Part shown: positions 11,720 through 22,806 of the stretch, in pieces
Layout of the letters: every line of letters begins with the position of its first letter
Numbering within the stretch: the first letter of the stretch is position 1
Assembly (NCBI RefSeq): GCF_004359215.1
Contig: NC_090619.1
Coordinates: 6,203,203 to 6,267,202, forward strand
Length of the DNA stretch: 64,000 nucleotides
Origin: Bremia lactucae
Lineage: Eukaryota > Oomycota > Peronosporomycetes > Peronosporales > Peronosporaceae
Direction of reading: 5' to 3'
Made by a program: the position numbers and the translations under genes
Notes under the pieces: generated by a model
The model's input: the letters and a program-made list of their open reading frames with translations, nothing else
Databases searched by the model: none
Told to the model about the DNA's origin: nothing

Positions 11720-12190
11720 TGTAACCGGGTGTCCCGTTTCATAATGAGTATTTTCTGTAAGATGAATATTAAATAATATTTCGTTTGAGAGGACACAAAT
11801 AAAAAGGTACAAAAACTATTATCTTTATTAATTTTGACTTTATTAGTTCCAATGTTTCCAAATTGGGTAAGGTTGATGCAATAAGACATTAGGTCTATTG
11901 ATTGGTTGATTTAAGTGTAAAGCAACCACGCCAATCGTTATGAGACACGATTGTGCTCAAGGCGCCATACTTAGCTATAAATATAGTAAGTTAAGTAGTA
12001 GATAGAAGATCGTTACGTAGGAAACTAAATATATTTATTACAGTTTTACTTTTTCACTATACTAAAGCCTTAGTCTAGACCTTTGAGCTAAAGACCCTTA
12101 GCTTCATAAAAACTACCTCTGTACCTTTGTGTACGTAAAGTTTCGAGGCACCTCACCTGCACTGTAATCAGTGTGAGGTTAATTAGTTCT
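11720..12190 (+). repeat. 3' LTR of gypsy element 1 (end approximate)
   Basis: A G-rich polypurine tract (ATAGGGGGGTGA, 11708-11719) immediately precedes TGTAACCGGG. The same tract/LTR junction occurs near 44595-44609 and 45035-45049. The right end is uncertain. Confidence 0.6.
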
Positions 12191-12414
12191 GATCAGTGCC
12201 AGTGATAGATGCCCGTTACAATAATGAATATATCGGCCGCCTTGTTGATGACGAATATGGTTGGCATAGATACGACAGCACCATAGAAGGTTATCATGGA
12301 AGCATCTTCGAAGAGAGAATGCAACAAATAATGATGGCATAATATGACATACCTAAGAAGATGAAACTTTATCATGGAGTATCTTCGTCGAATAGAAAAT
12401 GCAGGTGACATATA
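12191..12414. other. Short spacer, no gene recognised
   Basis: It lies between the gypsy 3' LTR and the copia-type LTR fragment. The segments near 12298 and 12376 share short repeated wording (tcatggaagcatcttcg / tcatggagtatcttcg). Nothing coding is supported. Confidence 0.5.
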
Positions 12415-12571
12415 TGTCGAAGCGTAAGTACTGTGATAAAAGGATTATGACATTACGTTTTACCTACTTTGCTTATTTGCGCGCCTAACGGCTGCTCACG
12501 CCGCGTGAGTCTTCTGTCCAGTCAGTTTTCTTACGAAAGTTCGAACAGCTTTTCTCTCTATCCTCATTCTA
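12415..12571 (-). repeat. Copia LTR, left part, interrupted by a LINE
   Basis: It starts TGTCGAAGCGTAAG and is collinear with the complete LTR at 34271-34491 (TGTTGAAGCGTAAG). Similarity stops near 12571, and the rest of the LTR reappears at about 21585-21642. On the minus strand this is the 3' LTR of the copia element. Confidence 0.72.
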
Positions 12572-12649
12572 TAAGCACTTTAAAACGCCCAATCAGAGGA
12601 AGTCGACCAGGAGTGGTGATAAAACAGCTAGGAACATACTCAAAAGGGG

Positions 12650-14350
12650 TTGACGGACAGCTACGCACCATGGAGAAACCGGACGCATGGTGCGAGGACC
12701 CCTCCCCCAATGGGGACGGCCCAGGAGAACTTGGTCGGAGATGCAGATATTATAGTCCGCCACGGAGCCCATGGCGGCACCGTGGACTTGACGACGGCCC
12801 ATATTGGTGGATATTCGATAGCAGGGTGTGTGCATATCTATCCGGAAGCAGAGCGGTCATAATAGGGGCTTTCAAGCGAGAACTATGCAGCGAGTCACGT
12901 GGCAACGGAAGCGGCAGGAATTGACCGATCACTCGAAAGTGGCCCGCATGATGTCGAGCAAGCAATGGGAACGAATCGGCAGCGAAAGGGTATGGTCGGG
13001 AGAGGTAACTCATCAGCTACGAACATTCCTGAAGTCCCGCAAATGTGGGAGTTGGAAGCATTGTACGGGAGCCTGGTGCAAGACTTCAAGGGTGCTAAGA
13101 GAACGCCTTTCCGTGGGGCATATCAAGTTACCGTGGCGCATCTTCGCGAATGTTATAATTTGATTTCAGCTAAGCGTGAGAGACTTGCGCCACAGATACC
13201 TGAAGTTACAGCTAGCAGAACGTAGACTGCTAACGGTTTTTTCGAGGAAACATGTATCAAGGTAAGAATGCTGCTTTAAGCAATGGGAACAATATGCGAC
13301 AACAATCAGCCAGAACATACTTAACACAGCGTGGATGCTGACGACCACCTTAGAGCGTCTAACGAGTAAGCCGCGGTGGTCTAAATTGCCCGTGCTATAT
13401 TAATGAGCGAAAACTCACGGTGCCCAACAAAATAGCGCAGAACCGCAGAGAGCAATACCAGAAACACGGTATGAGCGCTTTATTTTTAATCCAGTATTCT
13501 CCTTAAAGCGCACGCGGCTCAAATCCCTTTGCAAGCAAAATTGTGGACTGATTAGTAATCAGGAGTTTTATGAAGAGGCCGTAGACGAATGGCTGATCAT
13601 CCAGGGGCTGGCAGAAGGGCATATTGTAGGCAGGCAGCTGCCACGATTCCTAAAAGCGAATTTCACATTGCAAAAACAATTACGACTGCATAGTACAATT
13701 CAGACTCATGTAGAACGGAAACTCAGCTTTAAGCTAAGTTGAAGAAGTGCCGTGCAGGCCAGATGGCAACACATGCTGGCATTGGAGGAAGACATCCTTC
13801 TCGCGGCCTAAAGCACGAAGGTGAACCGACAGGAGCTGTACGACCTGCTGCAGAACTTGAAAACAGTCACTTTTTTAGACCTGGCTACCGCAAAAAAATT
13901 ATTTTTGGTTAGTGCCGTTCAAGCAAGCGATCTACAGGTTGAAAACAGACATGTACCATCGTCAGGGTCAATTTGAAACGACAAAAAGGTGTTAAATCTT
14001 CACGGTCTCATCGAACATAGGATATGAAATCCGCATGTGCAACGTTTCCCGTTTCGTTGACATCGGCAAAATATTGGCGTTCATAAGTAAGCTCAGTCCA
14101 GTGCCGCATGACCTGGAGGATTTGGATACATGCACCACGAATTCGCGGACGTCAAATGTTTGGAAGTTAACATTCAAGGTTGCCCGATGCCCACAGGTCT
14201 TACGGCACATCGTTAGGTTGGACTAGTTGGGGATGTATCTTATCCTAAAAATCCAGTTGTCGGAAAGCAACTCCAATGCTTGAAGTGCCGAGATAAAGGC
14301 CACACCATGGCACGCTTTGGCTACACTCCTGATCAATTGATGGGAGAGGA
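12650..14350 (+). pseudogene. LINE ORF1-like relic, copy 1
   Basis: Frames include GGTVDLTTAHIGGYS.AGCVH (12760-12840) and then ATEAAGIDRSLESG through AKRERLAPQIPEV (12899-13200). Near 14035-14220 a piece reads VSRFVDIGKILAFISKLSPV. Just downstream (about 14262-14310) is CLKCRDKGHTMARF, a CCHC knuckle in which the final Cys is Phe. ORF1 proteins of LINEs bind element RNA. This one is split by stops and shifts; the segment from 12853 is repeated without visible difference at 22807 onward. Confidence 0.62.
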
Positions 14351-14728
14351 ATGTTTGATTGCTACAAAATAAGAGATTGTAGCGTTAGATGATGTGGCAA
14401 AACATGGAAAAAATGAGGGCAGCGGCTACGCGATTCCATATCCAACAGGAAACAGCGGTGATTTGACAGCGCACCATTCATCCTCGTCCGACGTCAGCGG
14501 ATAGAACGAAAGCTTAAATGGCGAAAGGTGCGGAGATGCTCAAGCGGCCCACAGTAGCTACAACTTCCGTTCCAGTAAGTCAGGCTTCATAATAACTAGA
14601 GAGCTCACTAAAGCCTAAGCCAAGAACTCCATGGATCGCCCTTTTGGTGCGGGCTAAGCAGCGCAGTGTTGCCCGCATGAGTTTGTCGGCGTCAATCGCC
14701 CTTTTAATGAAGTCACGATACGACAAGC

Positions 14729-15430
14729 TTGGTCAGGAAGAGCTTCAAGACGGGCCTTCACCGGTCAGGAACCTGGGTCATCGGTCCTAAGAAAACCATC
14801 ATCGATTCAGCATCAGCCGTAGCAGCCATAGACCCTTCGCTTCCTATTGTATCGGAGCTGGCGCAGTTGCGCAACGTCAAAGTGAATCCACCGCCAATTC
14901 CAGCAGTGCCCCAAATTGGTCAGTCTCAAACAAAGAGAACGAGCAAACATATCTCATCTGACAGCAACAGCGCGGCGGGATTCTCTTTCGAAGGAGGCAG
15001 TACCCATATTAAACGATTCAGCTGTTCAATCCGTTGACGACATGGCGCGTCAACTTCGGCTTCGAGAATTCATAACACCAGCCACTGGTAATTGTATGGT
15101 CATGGCCACTGTACAAGCGTTAAGTGATATTGACTTATCCTCAGCAGAATTAACGCTCTCAGCGGAGACCGACAGCCTCAAACGGGGTATAAAGTATACT
15201 GGTCAACTGTACATGAAGTAGCAATGCCCACGCGAAACCCGGGTCACTACACTAATCGGAGGGAAACGCGGATGGACCGGAATGGAGGTAGTATCAGCAA
15301 AGAAGCAGTTTCAATAATACCTGGGAGAATTTGGCAGTAGTCACTCGAAGCGAACAGCTATTGTTCATGATCACAATTGGGGTGGGTGTGAAATGCTCTG
15401 CGTGGCAGCGAATTTTCTCCTATGTAAAAT
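14729..15430 (+). pseudogene. OTU-like cysteine protease domain in LINE, copy 1
   Basis: The frame near 14916-15221 contains REFITPATGNCMVMATVQAL, which resembles an OTU catalytic block (the GNC motif with nucleophile Cys). SLKRGIKYTGQLYMK follows. Further downstream, after a frame break, comes HDHNWGGCEML (about 15366-15400), a plausible site for the catalytic His. OTU enzymes cleave ubiquitin-type linkages. Here they would be part of the retroelement polyprotein. A third copy lies at 25515-26148. The similarity is motif-level only. Confidence 0.5.
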
Positions 15431-16619
15431 TTATGTCATCGCGAAGGGAGGCTGTAATTCATGCTATGGGTGATAAGCAAGACATGTGAAAAATGTGGGG
15501 TTCTGGACGTATTCTACCTTTTTACTTATGTTATTTAAAATTAAACTATTCACTATTTATAATTTCCCGAATTAATTTCATAATATTATGACTAAATTTT
15601 AACTTTTATCTTTAATTTAATTAATTTTGTATATAAGTTTGGAAAAAAAATATTTTTGTCATTATGTTTTTTTACCAACAAATTGTTTCAGTGCCAGGAT
15701 TGAGCCTATAACGGCCAAGTTACATCAGTCGCCGTAACAAACTGTATTGAGATGGGTGAAAACTTCTCCTGTCGGCGGCGGAATGCCATCAACACATTGC
15801 TAAGGATAAGCAAAACTCGGAAGGTCCTGCGCCATTTGTATTAAGGTTCTGGGGACAACATTACTCAGCAGTTGTCCATCGACGAGTCGCAGCCAAGCCC
15901 TGCCAACCTGAGGTCGCCAGTATTCCAACATTTACAGCCCAGTCGCTTGTTCTTCATCTGACATGGAGATGAAGGAGGTGAAGGACGTACCGCCATTTGA
16001 CCTGACTGTGACCCTCAGGAAGAGTAGCCGCATTATAGAGACTGAAAAGCGTTAGGACGAATTAGATATTTGGCAGCAGCTACAACGCGTCATATCTCAA
16101 ATAAATCAATTCCCGGCACCACCCCGGTTTGATGATTTCCTGAGTTTTTTAACGTCAACCGTTCCAGAGTTCTCACACAGTGATCAGGAGAGGCTGCGCC
16201 TCACAACAATCAGCACCTCTATGACAAGCCCAAGAGGGAAGGCAAATCGGACAGACTGATATGTAACGACGCAAGTGGCCCCAATCTCGGCGATCGAAAA
16301 TAGTAGGACATCAGTGGTCAATTCAATTGGTGTCGCGACACCCTCAGTCGCCTCACAAACAGAAGCCAAGCAAACGAGGCCATGTGGCAACACCAGACGT
16401 GCGCGACCATCACAATGGCGAAAAACGCAACCGCCTGAACGATCTTGTCCTTAAAAAGGGCGGTGTGAAGGATCAAGTCGGGGAGAACTAGCTACATTCG
16501 AAGTCCCGGTGCTGTCCTACAGGTCCTGGCAGTAAATGTGGCAATCATCAAGTATGACTTGGCCAGCATCTTTTCGGGCACAGTTTCTCACACTGCCGAG
16601 TAACACATCCCACTAGCGA

Positions 16620-18020
16620 CAAGCGATGGATGCAGAGCCAGTCAAGCTGATGCAGTTGCTCCAGACGTTTCTATTTAGGCATGATCTCCTCAATGCCCTC
16701 GATGATGCGGTTTATGTGGCCTGGACGGCTGCTTGGCGTCAGGAGAGTATGTTCAAGGGACTCATGGACTACCGACTAAACTATGACTGGAAAATTGGAA
16801 AGATCGAATGACCTGTATCGCATTAACTGGCTTACGGCTAGCCTCACTTATCGACAATACGGATGACTGGCTCAAATTACGGGACCGTGGTATGGCAGTA
16901 ACAAACTCCTACGACACTGTACTGTAGCCGACAAAGCTCGGTTGCTACACACGCCATATTACATAATGTAGACATCAAGGCCATGCCTGTTAAGCCGGTG
17001 GAGGCAGATCCGGATCTACCCGATCATATACGTCGACATTTGGCTGCGTTCAGCTCGCACGTTCATTGCAGACGTGCATTTCTTGATGCTGAACACCAGC
17101 AGGACTGGAACGTCTCGAAGCCCTTAGTGATGAAGAGTCCGCTGGACAGACTCGTGTGCTAAGGCGGTTACAAAAAAATTGTGAAGAACCGAATATCATG
17201 GTAACGGGCACTTGGTTGACTCTACGTGATCGAGACGCGTTCACTGAGCATCTTAAAGCCAAAGATCTCTTTGCGGCCACTGGGTATCGCAGAAGGATCA
17301 GCGGCACACCAGTGCGTATCATTCGCGAAATCTAAAAGAATTCAAAACGGTAGACCAGCCATCATGGATGAGCGGGTGGCGACTGCATGGACGACGGCAA
17401 AATACTACCGCATGAGCCATTCAAGAGACATAGATTAATTCGGAGGATGCAGCTAGAAAGGCGACGAATCGATGGTTCAAACTGGTCATCTAGTATCACC
17501 AACAAACTGAGGTGTCGTCCTATTGGAGCGTTAGTGGTGAGAGACCGATGGAGTGGCTATATTGCTTGACCCGCGTAAGCAGCATCTCTGTCAGACATGA
17601 CATCCGGAGCTTTATTCGAAACGTGTGATAGCAGTCGTCGTCGAATTTAACTTGGTGGCTAACGTCTATGCGCCAATGATAGACATGCAAGAGAACGACT
17701 ATTCGGCTGAATGCAGCAGTGGCCATGGCCCAATTTGGATGTGGTGCTTATGGGCGATTTAATTGTGTCAAAGACCGCATCCTGATTGATTCGGAGGCTT
17801 GCGCTTGGGCAGACCGTAAAGCCCAAATTGGCGTCGCTTAAAGATGCTCCAAAACTTGCGACTCAGCAATGACGGAAGTCGTACCGGAGCCGACTGACTA
17901 CTTCACGTTCTGGAATGCCCGTTCTGCCAGTAGAATTGATCGCTTTTATGTGCGAACCATTCGGACCAACAGCACATTACCTTGCATCGTGATCAGCAGA
18001 CCGAGGCGGCGTTTAAAAAC
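16620..18020 (+). pseudogene. LINE AP-like endonuclease relic, copy 1
   Basis: An ORF at 16626-16811 (MDAEPVKLMQLLQ...) precedes the endonuclease. Recognisable EEP motifs are NVYAP (17661-17675) and, at 17750-17769, MGDF-NCV broken by one missing base, so the catalytic Asp-Asn pair is frameshifted. TDYFTFWNARSASRIDRFYV at about 17890-17950 is the family C-terminal motif with its Arg-Ile-Asp. The enzyme would nick target DNA for target-primed reverse transcription. Confidence 0.75.
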
Positions 18021-18599
18021 CAAATCAAGCACGTTCGTTAGCCTATTCGGACGCCGACGCCCGCACGAGTACATAACGACCTTATGGCTGAGTGATCCGA
18101 AAGGAGGTTGGTTGGCTGTCACAGCGTGAATATGGGATGCCATTGTCCGTAATTCTGCTATCAGGATTCGCGAATACAAACAAGGGAAACACAACGGACT
18201 ATTCGAATCCGACGGAGGATTTATACACAAACTCGTATGCATCTTCTCATCGACGGAGAGGAACTTACACCGGCCCAGACTATCCGACAAGGTTACAAGT
18301 TGGATCGGACTATGGACCGTCTACGATGGCAATTCAAGCAGGCGTCGAATTGGGGAAGATCAATCTATTTCGGGGCTTCGCCGGATTCATGGGCAGCCTT
18401 TTCGACACAAGGATATCACCACGATAAATTTTGCTTCCGAATGGCAACCCATGCTCAGTCAGACCCACAACGCAGTTTCAGCCAGGGATCTCAAACAAGC
18501 GTTACGTGACCTTATCATCATGCCGTCAGAATGCATTCTGTCCCAGGTGAACACTGGGGTCCTTCTGGCACCTTTTACATTGTCAAATGTTCTCCAAGC

Positions 18600-21180
18600 A
18601 ATCACGTCGCTATCGTGTCATAAAGCTGCCGGATCAGACGGCTGAACAATGATTTTATGAAAGACTATCAAGCACTACTAGCACTAGCACTCGTCACTAT
18701 AACCAATGAGTTGCTGCAAGGTCGGTCGCCATCAGCTCCTTTCTGGAGGGCCTCATCATCCCGCTCCAAAAAAAGGATGGGTGATCTATGGACTACCGTC
18801 CGATAGCGCTGCTGCAGACGGGTTACGAAGTAGTAGCCAAGGTTTTGGCCCACCGCTTCCAACGAGTCCTCAAAATTTCTATTTTTGACACCCGACAGGG
18901 TTTCGTGCCTGGACGACAAATGTCTAAAACAGATATGATGATGACGGCACATCTGACGTCGGCGTCACATGACCCGGATAGGCAGTCGGATGCCAGTCGG
19001 GCAATTCTACTGTTGGATTTTCGCAAGGCATACGACACCGTCTCCCGTAAGTTTTTATTGAAGCTAATGCGATGCTTAGGTTTTGCAGAGGCGCTCATTG
19101 CGATGATTCAAAATCTTCACCGAGACATAACCGCGCAACTTTTAGTGAATAGTATCGTATCGGACCCTATTCCCAATCTTTCTGGGATTCGACAGGGTTG
19201 CCCGTTTACCCCTCTGCTCTTTATCCTCGTAGCAGAAATACTAGCAATAGCGATATCGCAATGTACACTGATCAATGGTCTGCAGCACCAGGGTTTCCAG
19301 ATCGGGAAAAATATTCTTAGCTTTTGTTGAAGACTCGACAGTTCTCCTGCAGCAGGCGGGGTAAGTACCGCTGACCATGATCATCGTTAAGCGTTTCGGT
19401 GAGCTTTAAGGTCTTTCGTCTAACCAGCAAAGAGCGCCTTGATTTTCTCAACGCAGCTCTCAATGTCATCGAGTTTGAAGGCATTTACGGTACTCCAACA
19501 CGGCCAAACCACTCGGTATTTAAATATCAAATAAGAACTGGAAACCTCGTTGACGCAATTGGGCATTACTGATCCGAAACGTCCAAAGCGGCTCGCCACA
19601 GCGGCATATATCTCAACTAGCGTCGGCACCAGAATACTACTGCTGAATGCTATCATGCTACCGGCAGTGATATTTACAGCAGCGACTTTCCGGCTTCCAC
19701 AATGGGACCACAAAAATTGCATAACATTCAAAAGCAATTTTTGTGGCGTCACTCCACGTTAAAGGATAGCAGACATAAAGTCAGACCAGATCTGCTGTAC
19801 ACGCCCCAGGGTGCCGGAGGAATGGGGATCGTCTCTCTAGACGTCACAATAAGAACCCAGAGCCTCAAACATGCCATGAAGTGGTTGATTCGAAAGCTTG
19901 AAAAAAATTCTACGCATGGGTCGCGTGGACGTTTTAAGACACAACAGACTCGGCTATTTTGAATCTATCACTCGCAAAAATCAAGCCTAAAAGACTCAGC
20001 ATGGGAAAGCGTCACCTCCGACCATCAGCACGGAAGTTCGCGCGTGGATAGCGCCGGAGCAAGAGGGCTGGACGGCCGTCAAACGGCACAGCAAAGGTGT
20101 TCTTCTCCGGCTCGTGACACACCTCGTCATCTCAAGATCGAACCAGGAAGTACTCCTATAATATGCAGAAGACATCCCAACACGCGCACACATGTATACT
20201 CGGAAGCACAAAAATTTCTGGGCGACTTATCGGTGGGATCAAAATCCGTGGATTGGGGATGTTAAAGGCGATATGCTATCCACGACAACCTACTCCCTGC
20301 TGCAAGTCTGTCCTATCGCGAGCTTACGCATTCTGCGGGTGCCAACGTTGGACTACAGCATCCGGATCCCGAGCACAGGATAGCTTTCGTATCATACACT
20401 TCCAAAACTGAGAAGATGGGCGACTGCCATCCTAGTAGCTAGTCCATATCTTCAAGTGGCAGAACAACTGCAAATACTGGCTCAGCTAACGCTTCGAGGA
20501 AGGACTGAGAGTGCTCAACAACTATATCTGGACATCTGCCAGTCCAGGTGTCGCGCACGGACCATCGGGCACATTCAGACCATCTGGCCAAAATCGTGCT
20601 AAATCAAGCCGACAACGGGGTCCATTGGACCATCAGAAGCATGAGAGGTGCTCCAGCAACCATTCAACAGGAGCTGAGGATCATACAACAGCGGACACGA
20701 CACACTGCACTTGTGCTTGCCGCGCATCCGAAGCTCGATGAAATTCCTTGTAGACTCAAGCCCTCCATCAATAACATGCACGCAGACGGAGCTCTGTATC
20801 GTCAAGCACTTCATCGAGTAAAACGACGACAACATCCGGCGCTAAATGCTATTTTCACTAGGCTACAGCACCGGGATGGCGCTCCGGGTGATAGGCACTT
20901 CCAGATGTCACAGTCACTGGCACAGCTTTGGGCACACAAAAATACTCTAACGGAATATCAAGTCTGGGAATGTTACATAATAGAAACTCATCAATTGAAT
21001 TTTATACTATCCGGGAAGAGAGACGGATTCGACTTGAAGAGGCATTTGGCCTGCACCGGGAAGCACGAAAGACTCGTGCACATCCTTTGGGACTGCAAAG
21101 GTTTGCGCAAGTGTTAAGCGTACACTATTACTCTGTGGGCTTGATCGAAAGTCTCCCCTGCGCATGTGCTTCAGTATAAA
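18600..21180 (+). pseudogene. LINE reverse transcriptase and C-terminal domain relic, copy 1
   Basis: RT blocks are KAAGSDG (18622-18642, then a one-base deletion), MDYRPIALLQTGYEVVAKVL, FVPGRQMSK, LLLDFRKAYDTVSRKFL and LSGIRQGCPFTPLLFILVAE. The active-site box reads F-V-E-D after a one-base shift (about 19321-19332), so the first catalytic Asp is Glu. The C-terminal part (20700-21120) holds CRLKPSINNMHADGALYRQ and CTGKHERLVHILWDCKG, resembling the Cys/His region found after LINE RTs. This copy is inactive. Confidence 0.82.
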
Positions 21181-21584
21181 CAGGCAGCGCTATCGCGATC
21201 GGCACCAGAGCAACCTTCGAGCCTGCGGGTAGATATCAAGCACGTGTTTCCGGATTCAGCTGACGAAGTTACATCTTTATGGATGCAGCGGAACCGGAAC
21301 GCTTAGAAGCAGGAACGTGAATCATCAGAGCAATAGCTAGCAGAAGTCCGTTAAGTGCTCCTACAACAATTCCTTATGGTCGCGATCAAGGAATAACGGA
21401 ACGATCGTATTATGGCAAATGGTATCAATCTACGCCTAGCAGCCGACTGTTTAAGGCAACTATTCCATCCCAGCAACCGGATGGCACAGTCCACGTCAGC
21501 GACAGGACTGGCTTATTGCCGTGGCTGAGAACTTTCAGAAATCCTGTCACCATAATGGTAAATGGACAGTAAGGTTATTATCAT

Positions 21585-22805
21585 CATACTAGATACATTG
21601 TCGTGAGCCGCCACTTGTACCTAGGTGCCTGTTTTTTTAACACTCCTTCTCGTCTGCGGCACCATGGATTTTTTTCTTTTCTTCCCGACAACCGCCTTTT
21701 CGCAGACCGATTAACGCGCACAGCGAGGCAAGCTGGCAAGGTGCAATTAAAATCGCACGTATTGCACCACTACGATACTGCGTCGAGCGTAATCACGCAC
21801 AAATTCGAGGCGCACATCAATATCCTTTGCTTCCAGGGACGAAGCTTGGCGTCCAGCTGCTTGATTACAGCTTATTTGTAACATGCATCGACATTGGCAG
21901 ACAGGCGCCGTCCTAATCTTGCAAAATATCGCCCGGATGCCGAGTAAATCACGCGCCTGCTCCAACGCGGCGACGAACTTCGCTTCATAGTGGAAAGCGA
22001 GACGTCGCCTAGCTTCTATTCCGACAAGCTCACCGCCATATCATTCAAAGTATGACACCCCCTGTCAAGTACTTCCGATATGTCTTGTCGGCAGCAAAGT
22101 TGCATCCGAATAAGACCCCAGATTTACCCTTTTTGTTCGCTTTTTGCTGGCAACATACGCAGTTTTAAATCGCGGGTGCCCTTCAGATAACGATCAATAC
22201 GCTTAGTTAGTTTAAAATCGTGGACGCGAGGCTGGTGAGTCTGGAGCGTCGCCTTGTCGGCGGCGAACACAAAGTCTGGCCGCGTGCAGCGCGCCACTGT
22301 CAATGAGCGATTGGAAGCTCCGGATGCTTGGGCCATCCTTATCTGATACTTTCAGCTTAATTCCAGACGCAAGATTCTTTGCAATTCTCTTTACCGTGTC
22401 TTAGGACAAGCCGCTGATGAAAGTGCAAGAGTGTTCCACTTTGTATTTCCGTTCTTAGTTCCACTGTCGCTTCGCCAGATGATATCGTCATGATGACGTC
22501 AGCTGACGTGCCTCTTCCGCAAAAATTTGCCATCGCACTATATCCTCCTGGTTCTCTTATCCTTACTTCTACTAAGATTAATTGCCGGGACAAGATCTGC
22601 ACCAATTCTCCCTTTACGTCCGCCCCGGTTCTTCTTGTCTCTACTGCGACGTTCGGTCTGAATACGGCCGGCCTTGCCGCAATTGGAACACGTGCGCGTC
22701 TCCCGCTTTGAAGGGACTTCGTCGACGTATGAGACTACATCTCGCCCGAGTGCACTGCGCGCTTTAATTCTCACAGACTGCGCGAAGTGGGCGAGTTGGG
22801 CTTGG
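21585..22805 (-). mobile_element. Copia element, 3' part (copy 1), cut off at the N
   Basis: The LTR right part (about 21585-21642) is followed, reading on minus, by RNase H and RT remnants. The RNase H shows DIDVRLEFVRDYARRSIVV near 21780-21830. The RT end shows CTRPDFVFAADKATLQTH and RYLKGTRDLKLRM near 22140-22300, typical Ty1/copia wording. Near 22600-22770 is the knuckle-like CSNCGKAGRIQTERR, lacking the His and last Cys. A 371-bp stretch present in copy 2 (about 32617-33000) is missing here. Confidence 0.75.
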
Positions 22806-22806
22806 C
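22806..22806. other. Single ambiguous base (N) at duplication boundary
   Basis: The only N in the window sits exactly where copy 1 ends and sequence matching 12853 onward restarts. This is typical of a contig join in an assembly. Confidence 0.9.

Larger units (their letters stand above)
3887..12190 (+). mobile_element. Decayed chromodomain Ty3/gypsy LTR retrotransposon (element 1)
   Basis: The pieces appear in order on plus: a TGTAACGGGG-starting LTR, gag, CCHC knuckle, aspartic protease, reverse transcriptase, RNase H, integrase and chromodomain. A purine-rich tract and a second TGTAAC LTR at 11720 follow. Every coding part is broken by frameshifts or stops, so the element is dead. The order PR-RT-RH-IN defines Ty3/gypsy, and the chromodomain places it with the chromoviruses. 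LTR end points are approximate; no clean target-site duplication was found. A related copy is scattered over 43900-48700. Confidence 0.85.
12572..21584 (+). mobile_element. Non-LTR retrotransposon (LINE), copy 1, inactive
   Basis: An element of about 9 kb on plus sits inside the copia LTR. Order: ORF1-like region (12650-14350, knuckle remnant), OTU-like domain (14729-15420), linker, AP-type endonuclease (17050-18000), reverse transcriptase (18500-19500) and a C-terminal Cys/His region (20550-21120). Many frameshifts and stops break it. The 3' end shows no long poly(A); it ends near an ATC-rich run (ttattatcatcatact). Boundaries are inferred from where the split LTR resumes. The domain order fits L1-like APE-type LINEs, with the OTU-like part as the unusual feature. 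Confidence 0.8.
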
